64,000 nucleotides of DNA, from contig NZ_SPPK01000005.1 of NCBI RefSeq assembly GCF_004569505.1, forward strand, positions 124,001 through 188,000. Direction: 5' to 3'. How positions within the stretch are numbered: position 1 is the first letter of the stretch; each line of letters opens with the position of its first letter. The position numbers were made by a program, and so were the translations under genes. This document shows positions 8,982 through 17,623 of the stretch, in pieces. The notes below the pieces were generated by a model that was not told where the DNA came from, searched no databases, and saw only the letters and a list, made by a program, of their open reading frames with translations. The DNA is from Dysgonomonas mossii (GTDB lineage Bacteria; Bacteroidota; Bacteroidia; Bacteroidales; Dysgonomonadaceae).

Positions 8982-10484
8982 TCAGTCCATAAACTCAAGT
9001 GATATTCTATTCAGAAAAGCTACAGTCTTGTGTATTTCTTTATACATAACGATATCGTCGTTTACGAAGGCTACTTCTTTGCGATATTCTTTCAGGAAGT
9101 TTTCGAGTATAGGAGATGTTTTTGCAGGACGGCGAAAATCTATTCCCTGAGCCGCATTCATTAATTCGATGGCGAGTATATGATTTAAGTTATCCATTAC
9201 TTTGAATATCTTAATCGCAGCATTGGCTCCCATACTCACGTGGTCTTCTTGTCCATTGGATGAAACAATAGAGTCGCTCGATGCAGCATAACAATACATC
9301 TTATTCTGGCTAACCATCGAAGCCGAAGCATACTGAGGTATCATGAACCCCGAATTTACACCCGGATTAGCCACGAGAAATTCAGGTAGTCCTCGTAGTC
9401 CCATAATTAGCTGTGCTACACGTCTCTCCGAAATGTTCCCTAGTTCGGCTAGAGCAATTGCCAAAAAATCGTACGAAATAGCGAGGGGTTGTCCGTGGAA
9501 GTTTCCTCCTGATATAATTTTATCTTCGTCGGGGAAGATGGTCGGATTATCCGTTACTGAGTTTATCTCTGTCAACAGTACCGAAGCCACATATCTTATA
9601 GCGTCTTTTGTTGCTCCATGTACCTGTGGGATACATCTGAAAGAGTAAGGGTCTTGTACATGATCTTTTTCCCTGGCGACAAGCTCACTTCCCTCAAGTA
9701 GTTTTCTGAAATTATCGGCGGTTTCTATTTGTCCTTTATGCGGACGCATCTGGTGGAGGCAATCTAAAAACGGATCGAGGTAGCCGTCAAAAGCTTCGAG
9801 TGAAAGGGCAGCTATTAAGTCCGCTTTTTTAGATAGTTTGAATGCTCTCAACATAGCGAATACCCCGTTTGCACTCATAAACTGCGTTCCGTTCAGCAGA
9901 GCCAGCCCTTCTTTGCTCATCAGGCGGATTGGCTTCCATCCAAACTCATCGAGAACGCTCATCGCTTCACGTTTACGCCCCTGATAATAAACATCGCCGA
10001 CACCAATAAGAGGTAGGAATAGATTTGCCAGTGGCGCTAAATCGCCTGATGCTCCCAGTGAACCACGATCGCAAACGATGGGAATAATATCATTATTGAA
10101 AAAGTCGATTATACGCTGAACAGTAATAACTTGTACTCCGCTATACCCCAATGATAAGGCGTGAGCTTTGAGAAGCATCATCAGCTTGACAATAACAGGA
10201 GAGATTTCTTCACCTACGCTGCAAGCATGCGATTTAACAAGGTTCTCCTGCAAGCGTGTAAGCTCATCCGGAGATATGTTCTTGTTGCAGAGCGAACCGA
10301 ACCCTGTGGTAATGCCATACATCGGTGTTTTTTGCGACTCTATTTTTTGATCCAGATAATCCCTGCACTTTTGTATACGTTCTTTAGCCTCAGCAGCTAA
10401 TTCTAGTTTAAGGTTTTTGTTGATTATTTGTTCAATGATCTCGAAGTCCAATTCTCCGGAACCGATATAATAGACATTCTTCAT
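8982..10484 (-). CDS. hutH: Histidine ammonia-lyase (histidase)
   Basis: The 500-aa protein deaminates L-histidine to urocanate, the first step of histidine breakdown, in the cytoplasm. The MIO cofactor tripeptide Ala145-Ser146-Gly147 is in GSLGASGDLAPLA, and the active-site Tyr loop is YGITTGFGSL (Tyr56). The C-terminal part has SMGANAAIKIFKV and GIDFRRPAKTS, typical of the family, and the length is usual. It begins 4 bp after the cyclodeaminase gene and is the last hut gene, so the first pathway enzyme is encoded at the distal end of the cluster. Confidence 0.97.
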   Translation of the reverse strand: MKNVYYIGSGELDFEIIEQIINKNLKLELAAEAKERIQKCRDYLDQKIESQKTPMYGITTGFGSLCNKNISPDELTRLQENLVKSHACSVGEEISPVIVKLMMLLKAHALSLGYSGVQVITVQRIIDFFNNDIIPIVCDRGSLGASGDLAPLANLFLPLIGVGDVYYQGRKREAMSVLDEFGWKPIRLMSKEGLALLNGTQFMSANGVFAMLRAFKLSKKADLIAALSLEAFDGYLDPFLDCLHQMRPHKGQIETADNFRKLLEGSELVAREKDHVQDPYSFRCIPQVHGATKDAIRYVASVLLTEINSVTDNPTIFPDEDKIISGGNFHGQPLAISYDFLAIALAELGNISERRVAQLIMGLRGLPEFLVANPGVNSGFMIPQYASASMVSQNKMYCYAASSDSIVSSNGQEDHVSMGANAAIKIFKVMDNLNHILAIELMNAAQGIDFRRPAKTSPILENFLKEYRKEVAFVNDDIVMYKEIHKTVAFLNRISLEFMD

Positions 10485-10488
10485 AAAC

Positions 10489-11112
10489 TTATAGTATTTT
10501 ACTTACTCTACTCAATAACTCCTGCTCTTTCATGATGGCTTCGCTCTCCAGGTAGTTTGCCTCCTGTGTCATTAGCGCTACATATTCTATGTCTTTGATC
10601 GAGGAAAGATTTATTTTTACATTCAGTATAGCACTTATCGCAGCAGTGCGGGCTGTCATTATAGCTACACAGGCATCCGTTATAGCATTCTGATTGCCAT
10701 GATCAGCTACCTGTGTTATAACATCCATTATGTCCACGGCTTTGCGTGCTACTTCCATTGGTATTTCTGCTGCAATTTTGGTTGCTTCCTGTATCTGATT
10801 GTTGCGTTCTGTTTTCTCTTCGTCTGTTTCTTTGGGGAGTTTGAATGCGGCGAAAACATTATTATATGCTTCCGAATCGGCATCTATATCTTTCATAAAG
10901 CTTGCCCTATAGTTTTCTGTTATAGCGACAATTTTTTTCATCAATCCTTCTTTGTCTTCATACTTTTTTTTACCAATGGTAAGATTGGCTACCATTTCTG
11001 TCAATGCTGATGCTATTGCTGCATTTAATGCTGCAATGCTACCTCCTCCGGGTACAGGGTCATTTCCTGCTGTCTTTGCTAAAAAATCTTTAACTGATAG
11101 GTTTACTAGCAT
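10489..11112 (-). CDS. Cyclodeaminase/cyclohydrolase family protein (formimino-THF cyclodeaminase)
   Basis: The 207-aa helical protein has the family start VKDFLAKTAGNDPVPGGGSI and the later DHGNQNAITDAC. This family converts 5-formimino-tetrahydrofolate to 5,10-methenyl-tetrahydrofolate and ammonia. In vertebrates it is fused to the formimidoyltransferase. Here the transferase is a separate gene at 13308, and both steps are present in one cluster. It lies 4 bp upstream of hutH and 19 bp downstream of the GT51-like membrane gene, so the three are likely co-transcribed. Confidence 0.93.
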   Translation of the reverse strand: MLVNLSVKDFLAKTAGNDPVPGGGSIAALNAAIASALTEMVANLTIGKKKYEDKEGLMKKIVAITENYRASFMKDIDADSEAYNNVFAAFKLPKETDEEKTERNNQIQEATKIAAEIPMEVARKAVDIMDVITQVADHGNQNAITDACVAIMTARTAAISAILNVKINLSSIKDIEYVALMTQEANYLESEAIMKEQELLSRVSKIL

Positions 11113-11131
11113 GGTATTACAATTTAAAAGG

Positions 11132-11740
11132 TTAAGAATTATGTAATTTCTTAAGAATATTATTTATGTCTGCTCGCACTCTATTCGGATAGCGTTTTTT
11201 ATTATAAATGAATGGATTTTTCATTATTAATATGAGTTCTGTAAACTCTGAATCACTCAAGAAATAAATTTGTTTATGAAAATATTGTACAGCAGCATTC
11301 CGCACCCCTATTATTTTATTAGGGAATACAAATTTTGAGGCATAATATCTCAAGCACTCTTTTTGTGATGCGTAATCTTCTGTCAAAGATGTGAGTAATA
11401 TTACTTCAGATGTCTTTGTGTGTAGGGGATGCCAGCTTATGTAGATCACTTCCTCACATGCACAGGGGGAATCATTCTTCTCTAACGTTTTATTTAAGAA
11501 ATGCTCCCAAGCGTTGTTATCTAAAGCATCCGGATAGATTATATTGTATATCTCATAGAATCTATTTGGCAGCTCGGGACTATTCTTAATATCATTTATA
11601 TATATGCCTGTCTCTGCTTTATTTAGAATAAAGTATCCTCCCAGTTTGACAAAATACAACATACCAATAATGATAGTTATCGGAAAGATAAAAATTATTA
11701 GCAATATGTTTTTCTTTCTTTTTGTCATTTCCTTTTCCAT
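11132..11740 (-). CDS. Membrane-anchored protein resembling the C-terminal half of a GT51 transglycosylase domain
   Basis: The 202-aa protein has one N-terminal membrane segment (about residues 11-35), then an extracytoplasmic domain. Residues 146-199 (GVRNAAVQYFHKQIYFLSDS, continuing to NRVRADINNILKKL) follow the pattern of the second half of penicillin-binding-protein transglycosylase domains: a gap-free A-x-x-Y-F-x-K, an L-x-x-x-E helix, a short N-P-x-x-Y loop and a closing R-x-x-x-I-L helix. The catalytic Glu motif EDxxFxxH of the first lobe is not visible; YPDALDNNAWEHFLNKT sits roughly there. It is therefore probably a degenerate, non-polymerising relative. It lies between hutI and the cyclodeaminase gene with its own upstream control region. 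The family call is by eye. Confidence 0.5.
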   Translation of the reverse strand: MEKEMTKRKKNILLIIFIFPITIIIGMLYFVKLGGYFILNKAETGIYINDIKNSPELPNRFYEIYNIIYPDALDNNAWEHFLNKTLEKNDSPCACEEVIYISWHPLHTKTSEVILLTSLTEDYASQKECLRYYASKFVFPNKIIGVRNAAVQYFHKQIYFLSDSEFTELILIMKNPFIYNKKRYPNRVRADINNILKKLHNS

Positions 11741-11852
11741 TAGTATATGGAATGTCTCTTACCGGCAGTATGATAAAACATATTAAAACAAGAACCAAGA
11801 TAGTTTTTATAATAGATTTTATTGTTTCTGCATAGTAAAACGCTTAATTGTT

Positions 11853-11904
11853 AAAAAGTAACAAAAGTAACAGTTTTTTGATGTTTTCGGTTGTTACTTT
11901 TTTT
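11853..11904 (-). repeat. Element shared with 51140-51192, upstream of the GT51-like gene
   Basis: On the minus strand this reads A-rich, then GTAACAACC, AAAACATC, and CTGTTACTTTTGTTACTTTT. It aligns over about 52 bp, with one short gap, to the plus strand at 51140-51192. Both copies point towards the next gene start, 113 bp away here and 129 bp away at the other site. Nothing coding is present. Confidence 0.6.
11862..11869 (-). promoter_or_regulatory. Candidate promoter (-7 box) for the GT51-like/cyclodeaminase/hutH group
   Basis: The minus strand reads TACTTTTG, matching TAnnTTTG. No clear TTG lies 20 bp upstream. It is inside the shared element, about 120 bp before the ATG at 11740, within the only sizeable gap (225 bp) of the hut cluster. 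Confidence 0.4.
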
Positions 11905-11965
11905 ATCCCTCTAACTTAATATAAAATACTCTATAATAGATAAATTTAAGCCCGAAAATTAATTG

Positions 11966-13213
11966 TTAATTAAAAATAACTCCATTTTTAATTGTTTTTT
12001 CTACAATATTCATTCCTATATGGTAAGGCAGAAACTTGTAAGAAGGATATTCCAATATTACTAAATCGCCCTGCTTGCCCACATCTATACTACCAATCTT
12101 GTCCGCTATTCCCAAAGCTGCCGCCCCGTTTATAGTGAGTGCAGTAATAGCCTCCTCGGGCGAAAGCTGCATATAAATGCATGCCAAAGCAAATAACAGA
12201 GGTATGGAATTCGTAAAACTGCTTCCCGGATTGAGGTCTGTGGCTAAAGCGACAGCACAGCCCGAGTCTATCATATATCGGCCTCGTGCATAATCTTCTT
12301 TCAGAGAAAATGCGGTGCATGGCAATAAGGTCGCAACAGTATTGCTATTTGCTAAATCTGCAATTCCTTTGTCTGATGCCTGTAGCAGATGGTCTGCCGA
12401 TAATGCACCTAATTCTACAGCCAGTTCAGCTCCACCGAGTGTCACGATCTCGTCTGCATGTATTTTTAGTTTAAAGCCGAGATTCTTAGCTGCTGTTAAG
12501 TATCTTCGTGATTGTTGTATGTCAAATACATTCTTTTCGCAAAATATGTCGCAGCACTCCGCCAGATTTTTGTCCTTTACTAAAGGTATCACTTCCTTTA
12601 TTAGATAGTCTAAGAAGGCATCTTCTCTGCCTTTATATTCCTGTGGTGTGGCATGTGCTCCCATAAAAGTGCTTACGATATCTACAGGATGCTCTTCGTC
12701 CAGAGCTTTCATCACTTCCAGTTGTTTAAGCTCTGTCTCTTTGTCCATTCCATAGCCGCTCTTACCCTCTACAGTGGTTACACCCATAGCGAACATTTTG
12801 TCAAGTCTTTTGCGTCCGGCCTCTTTCAGTTCTTCAAAAGAAGCATTGCGAGTTGCTGTCATTGTATTGTGTATTCCCCCGCCCCGCTCCATGATAGACA
12901 TATAGCTATCTCCACGCATACGCCATGAGAATTCTTCTTCACGATAGCCTCCAAAAATAAAATGCGTGTGAGAGTCCACAAATCCAGGGAGTACAGCTTT
13001 ACCTGTAGCATCAATGATTGTATGTTCGGGAAAATCTGACAGCGGAGGGCAATTTGCACTTTTGCCAACAAATGTGATTATACCTCCTGTGACAATGACT
13101 GATCCGTTTTCGATGATCGATAGGTTAGACATTTCTCTTCCTTTCTTTGCCGAAAAGCCGGAACAAGTAACTAATTGTGCTGCATTTTTTATAATGATGT
13201 TTCCTTTTTTCAT
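11966..13213 (-). CDS. hutI: Imidazolonepropionase
   Basis: The 415-aa amidohydrolase-superfamily enzyme opens 4-imidazolone-5-propionate to N-formimino-L-glutamate, the third step of histidine breakdown. Metal-site residues are visible: His82 and His84 in VDSHTHFIFGG, His252 in KIHADE and Asp326 in ATDLNPGS. The loop EGKSGYGMD is characteristic of HutI. Length is normal. It follows ftcD in the same direction after a 94-bp gap that contains a REP-like inverted repeat (13229-13300). Confidence 0.97.
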   Translation of the reverse strand: MKKGNIIIKNAAQLVTCSGFSAKKGREMSNLSIIENGSVIVTGGIITFVGKSANCPPLSDFPEHTIIDATGKAVLPGFVDSHTHFIFGGYREEEFSWRMRGDSYMSIMERGGGIHNTMTATRNASFEELKEAGRKRLDKMFAMGVTTVEGKSGYGMDKETELKQLEVMKALDEEHPVDIVSTFMGAHATPQEYKGREDAFLDYLIKEVIPLVKDKNLAECCDIFCEKNVFDIQQSRRYLTAAKNLGFKLKIHADEIVTLGGAELAVELGALSADHLLQASDKGIADLANSNTVATLLPCTAFSLKEDYARGRYMIDSGCAVALATDLNPGSSFTNSIPLLFALACIYMQLSPEEAITALTINGAAALGIADKIGSIDVGKQGDLVILEYPSYKFLPYHIGMNIVEKTIKNGVIFN

Positions 13214-13228
13214 GTGTTATCCATTATT

Positions 13229-13300
13229 GTCATATTGAGTGTAACGAAACATCTCGACTCTATTGAGACAAAAGATTCTTCCCTTTGGTCAGAATGAGAA
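13229..13300. repeat. REP-like inverted repeat between ftcD and hutI
   Basis: The left end TGTCATATTGAGTGTAACGA and the reverse complement of the right end, TCTCATTCTGACCAAAGGGA, are diverged copies of one sequence, each followed by A-rich then ATCT. This resembles the widespread intergenic repeat that begins GTCATTCTGAGCG and carries GAAGAATCT, seen in many bacteria. As RNA it would fold into a long imperfect hairpin between two hut genes and could affect transcript stability. The ftcD stop codon lies just beyond its right end. Confidence 0.65.
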
Positions 13301-13307
13301 GGAAAGT

Positions 13308-14210
13308 CTACTCCATCAAATGTGTTTCCAGTACCTGCTTTGTCGAAAAATCTTCAAGCCCCAGATAGTAAGCTGCCGTATCTATCAGGGCATCCATCGG
13401 AACGAGACCGATGATTTCCGCTCCTACAACAGATACTCCGTACCGATTTGCTTCTATTCTTACTAATTCGTGAGCACGGTAGATAGCTGTTTTAGTAAAA
13501 TCTGTCAGGTTCATCGAGACTTGTACGATTCCTCTTTCTGTCAGTTCCACACCCATAGCCTTACAGAAGCGTAATCCACCGCCTAAGAATCGCACCTTCT
13601 TTGCTATCGCGTCTGCTATCTCGAGCTTGTTGGTATTTAGGTTTACATTGTATGCTACCAACGGCATGCGTGCCCCTATAACAACACCTCCGGCTGTTGG
13701 GTGTGGCTGATCGGGTCCAAAATCGGGCTTCCATTCGGGTAGAGTCATCTTTTCTTTCAGTCCTTCAAACTCTCCTTTTCGGATTGTAGCCAGATTTTCG
13801 CGATGAGGTGCTGATGCTGCTTTTTCGTAAAGGAATACCGGCAATCCATAGCGTTCAGCGACTTCCTGTCCTACTTCTTTCGAGAGTTTGACGGCTTCTT
13901 CCATACTTACATTGCGGATAGGGATGAAAGGAACTACGTCGACAGCTCCCATACGGGGATGTTGTCCTTTGTGGTGGTTAAGGTCTATTACTTGTACTGC
14001 TATGCCTATAGCTTCTATCACTGCTTTTTTTAGAGCATTGGGTTCGCCTACTACAGTAACTACCATGCGGTTGTGATCTTTATCGGTGCTATAGTCTAAC
14101 AGCTTAACTCCTTCCTTGGCACGGAAAGCATTTACGATCTTTTCTACTTTATCAAGATCGCGTCCTTCGCTAAAATTTGGTACGCATTCAACGATTTTGT
14201 TTGAACTCAT
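13308..14210 (-). CDS. ftcD: Glutamate formimidoyltransferase
   Basis: The 300-aa protein moves the formimino group of formiminoglutamate to tetrahydrofolate, releasing glutamate. Family motifs are VECVPNFSEGRD at the start, HHKGQHPRMGAVDVVPFIP, which contains the catalytic His, and ENLATIRKGEFEGL. It corresponds to the N- and middle domains of vertebrate FTCD without the cyclodeaminase part, which is the separate gene at 10489. It begins 13 bp after the small lipoprotein gene, so it is in the same transcript as hutU. Confidence 0.96.
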   Translation of the reverse strand: MSSNKIVECVPNFSEGRDLDKVEKIVNAFRAKEGVKLLDYSTDKDHNRMVVTVVGEPNALKKAVIEAIGIAVQVIDLNHHKGQHPRMGAVDVVPFIPIRNVSMEEAVKLSKEVGQEVAERYGLPVFLYEKAASAPHRENLATIRKGEFEGLKEKMTLPEWKPDFGPDQPHPTAGGVVIGARMPLVAYNVNLNTNKLEIADAIAKKVRFLGGGLRFCKAMGVELTERGIVQVSMNLTDFTKTAIYRAHELVRIEANRYGVSVVGAEIIGLVPMDALIDTAAYYLGLEDFSTKQVLETHLME

Positions 14211-14223
14211 GATATTCGATTTA

Positions 14224-14730
14224 TTAAAACAATGTTTTAAAGCAAAGACTTTCTATCTGTTTATTACTAACTATAATGCGGGTAACAATTGTGTTGACAT
14301 CTCCACCTAACGGATTCTCGTATATTGCTCTTTTTTTTATTTGTATCGTATCCCAATTGTTTACTAAATGATATAGAATATCATTTTCTTCAGGTTTTTC
14401 TATAGACATTTTTATCTTCTTATCTTTTTTATGATAGGAATATATCATTTTAGCTTCTCTTTTATTCCAAAACATAGCATGATACATGTGTTGTATTGGA
14501 ATAATTTCATCACTATAGTAATGCTCTTCTATTAAATATACAGTATCGTTATACATTCTTTCAATCTTCTGTATCCATAAGACTTCATTTCTATTTTTTT
14601 CAAATACTTTTAAATACTCTTTATCTCCACAAATTTCTTTTTGGACTTCATAAATTCTTTTTGATAAGCCTATCTTTTGAGATTTACACCCAATAGAAAT
14701 GAAAAGCAAGCAAAGTAAAATGGTTTTCAT
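14224..14730 (-). CDS. Small lipoprotein of unknown function in the hut operon
   Basis: The 168-aa protein has a short lipoprotein signal (LLCLLFISIGC, Cys near 15) followed by a lysine- and tyrosine-rich domain that looks mostly beta strand (YNDTVYLIEEHYYSDEI, then AMFWNKREAKMIYSY). I do not recognise a family. It lies 11 bp after the JAMM-like gene and 13 bp before ftcD, so it is tightly embedded in the operon. The three-way spacing suggests it works with the JAMM-like protein in the envelope, but no function can be read from the sequence. Confidence 0.75.
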   Translation of the reverse strand: MKTILLCLLFISIGCKSQKIGLSKRIYEVQKEICGDKEYLKVFEKNRNEVLWIQKIERMYNDTVYLIEEHYYSDEIIPIQHMYHAMFWNKREAKMIYSYHKKDKKIKMSIEKPEENDILYHLVNNWDTIQIKKRAIYENPLGGDVNTIVTRIIVSNKQIESLCFKTLF

Positions 14731-14741
14731 GTATATCCTGC

Positions 14742-15554
14742 TTATTTCGTTTTATCATAATCAGCTTTTGTCTCCAAGGTAAGTGTTTCGGTATCACAAT
14801 CCCAGATACTCACATAATTGTCGGAAAGTACGATATGTGTGTCCCATCCCGCATATTGTGCATAAAGCATCAACGTACAAATATCAGTAGGCGTAATAAA
14901 GTCACCTGTCTCAGGAGCATGAGAGTGAACAGAGACTACGGCATCTTTTCCTCCGTCAAAGTCGATAGGAATTAGATTTCTGTGAATTTCTTTTTTCTCT
15001 TTCACATTGTTTTGTTCGTCAAACGTTAGCAGATAATCGTTTCCGAAGAGCATTACTCCGGTAACCATTGGAGCGGTTAATACATATACTCTCTTTTCTC
15101 CGTTGCGGATATAGGGGATAAGATTGAAACTTGTATTGCTATATGTCTTGAATAAGACGCTGTCTCCCTGTATTTCGGCTAAAGCTTTTTGCCGTATAGT
15201 AAACAGCTGCTTTTCATCTTCCTTGAAGTCTCGTTCCTTGAAGTCTATAGTTGCTGTTTCTACTATTTTGATATCTCCGAACGAAACGACCCCGATTACT
15301 TTTGGGTTTGCGCTTCTTGAAAAGAACAAACATTTTGCAGTTCCATTATCAATATAGGAGAAATATCCACCGATGCGCTCTTTCTCTTTGAAGCTTTTTG
15401 TAAAAATATCTGTCCCATGCCATGCTGTAATTTCGAGACGGTAAAGGTATTTTCCTTCTTCGGTAATTTGATCGGCTATCTTTTTTAGGTCTATATTCTG
15501 ACTAAAAACATTAGCTGATAAAAGCAGAAGTATAATTGTGATAAGTTTCTTCAT
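14742..15554 (-). CDS. Exported protein with a JAMM/MPN-like metal motif
   Basis: The 270-aa protein has a cleavable signal peptide (LITIILLLLSANVFSQ). Near the C-terminus, VVSVHSHAPETGDF is followed by ITPTDICTLM: His210-x-His212, eight residues, then Thr221-x-x-Asp224. This is close to the JAMM metallo-isopeptidase signature (HxH, about seven residues, SxxD), with Thr in place of Ser. Candidates for the upstream Glu exist but are not certain. The rest is beta-rich and unassigned. The ATG overlaps the hutU stop by one base (TAATG), so it is translationally coupled to urocanase. A periplasmic metal-dependent peptidase or amidase is possible; a non-catalytic fold is equally open. Confidence 0.7.
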   Translation of the reverse strand: MKKLITIILLLLSANVFSQNIDLKKIADQITEEGKYLYRLEITAWHGTDIFTKSFKEKERIGGYFSYIDNGTAKCLFFSRSANPKVIGVVSFGDIKIVETATIDFKERDFKEDEKQLFTIRQKALAEIQGDSVLFKTYSNTSFNLIPYIRNGEKRVYVLTAPMVTGVMLFGNDYLLTFDEQNNVKEKKEIHRNLIPIDFDGGKDAVVSVHSHAPETGDFITPTDICTLMLYAQYAGWDTHIVLSDNYVSIWDCDTETLTLETKADYDKTK

Positions 15555-17542
15555 TAATTATTTTCTATAATATTCTTTACTAATTCATCGTCTGCAATAT
15601 AGGGTATAGTGATATTATAACCATCGTTGTGAGTCTCATTAAAAGACTCGCAAGTTTCGATTGCATGTTCGTTTCGTGCCCACGAACGGCGTGCTACTCC
15701 TCCCATCACGTCCCATAACATAGATGAACGTATAATTTCGTCAATTCGTTCACTACCATCGCAAACTAATCCAAATCCTCCGTTAATAGCTTTGCTAATG
15801 CCAACGCCTCCACCATTGTGAAGCGCAACGAGGCTCATTCCCCTTGCTGCATTTCCGGCAAAGCATTGTACAGCCATGTCTGCCATTACATTACTGCCAT
15901 CTTTTATATTTGCTGTTTCACGAAAAGGAGAATCTGTACCGCTTACATCATGATGATCGCGCCCCAACATTATCGGGCCCACTTCTCCATCTCTAACCAA
16001 TTTATTGAAACGTAAGGCAATATTCATTCTCCCCAGCGCATCTTGATATAAGATACGTGCCTGTGTACCAACCACAAGTTGATTTTTTTCAGCTTCGCGG
16101 ATCCATTCGTAATTGTCTTTATCTTGTCCCCTTCGTGTAGGGTCGATACATTCCATTGCAGCATGGTCTGTTTTGATGAGGTCTTCGTGTTTTCCGCTGA
16201 GGCAAACCCAACGGAAAGGCCCATATCCATAATCGAACAATTCGGGTCCCATAATGTCTTCCACATACGAAGGCCAGATAAAGCCATCTTTTTCGTCGAC
16301 GCCATTTTTAGATATTTCTTTTATACCCGAGTCGTATATTGCTTTCATGAAAGAATTACCATAATCGAAGAAATATATGCCTTTAGCAACTAGTTTGCGG
16401 ATAACTTCAAAATGACGTTTAAGAGAATCGTTTACTAGCTTGTGAAATGTTTGCCTATCTTCTTTTAATAATCTAGTCCTTTCTTCAAATGATATGCCAA
16501 CAGGGCAATAGCCGCCTTCGTATACTGCATGGCAGGAGGTCTGATCTGAAAGTAGGTCTATGTGAATTTGATTTATTTCTGCATACTCCAGCAGATCAAT
16601 AATATTGCCATGATAAGCTATGGAACAAGGCTTTTTATCTTTTTGGGCCTGTTTAGCCATATCAAAAGCCTCTTTTGCTTCGGATATGATATGATGTACC
16701 CATCCTTGTCTGAAACGTGTTTCGATGCGAGAGTGATCTACTTCCGCTACAATAGAAACAGCACCCGCTATATCGGCAGCCTTGGGTTGTGCTCCACTCA
16801 TGCCTCCCAGGCCTGACGAAACAAACAGATAGCCTGCTAAGTTTTTATCTTGAGGAATGCCTAGTTTTTTCCGTCCGGCATTTAATAGAGTATTGAATGT
16901 ACCATGTACTATACCTTGTGGTCCTATATACATCCATCCTCCGGCTGTCATTTGTCCATAATTGGCAACACCCATCTGTGCAGCAATTTCCCAATCAGCC
17001 TGATTGTCGAACATGCCCACCATCATAGAATTTGTGATAATGACTCGCGGAGCATCAGGCTTCGATTTGAACAGACCAAGAGGATGTCCGGACTCAATAA
17101 CTAAGGTCTGATCCCTCGTAAGTACTTCAAGGTACTTTTTTATCAATTGATATTGCATCCAGTTTTGACAAACTTGCCCTGTTTCGCCATACGTAACCAA
17201 CTCGTACGGATATAATGCTATATCGAAACAAAGGTTATTATCTATCATTACTTGAAAGGCTTTTCCTTCGATACAGTTTCCTTTATATTGGTCGATAGAC
17301 TTCGGGAAGATGTCTCCCTGTGGACGAAAACGGTATCCATAGATGCGCCCCCGGGTTTTAAGCTCTTTGAGAAGCTCAGGAGCTAAGGTTTCATGTAATT
17401 CGACGGGGATATATCGCAAAGCATTTTTAAGTGCAGTTATTGTCTGAGCAGCACTGAGCCTAAAGCCTCTATCGGGTGCACGGCGTATCCCTTCAACAAA
17501 AGACGGATATTCGGGTAATCTATTATCAAGTCTGATGTCCAT
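15554..17542 (-). CDS. hutU: Urocanate hydratase (urocanase), long form
   Basis: The 662-aa cytoplasmic enzyme adds water to urocanate to give imidazolonepropionate using tightly bound NAD+. Family segments include GGWMYIGPQGIVHGT, SSGLGGMSGAQPKAA, GRDHHDVSGTDSPFRET and ALHNGGGVGISKAINGG. It is about 100 residues longer than the Pseudomonas-type enzyme, as in other Bacteroidetes. It is first in the hut cluster, 181 bp after the regulator gene. An inverted repeat lies in that gap (17601-17623), and the JAMM-like gene overlaps its stop codon. Confidence 0.96.
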   Translation of the reverse strand: MDIRLDNRLPEYPSFVEGIRRAPDRGFRLSAAQTITALKNALRYIPVELHETLAPELLKELKTRGRIYGYRFRPQGDIFPKSIDQYKGNCIEGKAFQVMIDNNLCFDIALYPYELVTYGETGQVCQNWMQYQLIKKYLEVLTRDQTLVIESGHPLGLFKSKPDAPRVIITNSMMVGMFDNQADWEIAAQMGVANYGQMTAGGWMYIGPQGIVHGTFNTLLNAGRKKLGIPQDKNLAGYLFVSSGLGGMSGAQPKAADIAGAVSIVAEVDHSRIETRFRQGWVHHIISEAKEAFDMAKQAQKDKKPCSIAYHGNIIDLLEYAEINQIHIDLLSDQTSCHAVYEGGYCPVGISFEERTRLLKEDRQTFHKLVNDSLKRHFEVIRKLVAKGIYFFDYGNSFMKAIYDSGIKEISKNGVDEKDGFIWPSYVEDIMGPELFDYGYGPFRWVCLSGKHEDLIKTDHAAMECIDPTRRGQDKDNYEWIREAEKNQLVVGTQARILYQDALGRMNIALRFNKLVRDGEVGPIMLGRDHHDVSGTDSPFRETANIKDGSNVMADMAVQCFAGNAARGMSLVALHNGGGVGISKAINGGFGLVCDGSERIDEIIRSSMLWDVMGGVARRSWARNEHAIETCESFNETHNDGYNITIPYIADDELVKNIIENN

Positions 17543-17600
17543 GATGTTTGATTCTTGGTTACATCTCTCGAAGATAAGATTTATATTTTTATCCTAAAAT

Positions 17601-17623
17601 ATATTGAGTATATTTCTCAATAT
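17601..17623. promoter_or_regulatory. Inverted repeat upstream of hutU, possible operator
   Basis: ATATTGAG (17601-17608) and CTCAATAT (17616-17623) are perfect 8-bp arms with a 7-bp spacer, centred about 70 bp before the hutU ATG. No TAnnTTTG box is evident nearby on the minus strand. An operator for the hut operon is inferred from position. Confidence 0.45.

Noticed and set aside
10161..10400. Plus-strand ORFs opposite hutH
   Set aside because: They are shadows of the histidase gene, which has complete catalytic motifs on the minus strand.
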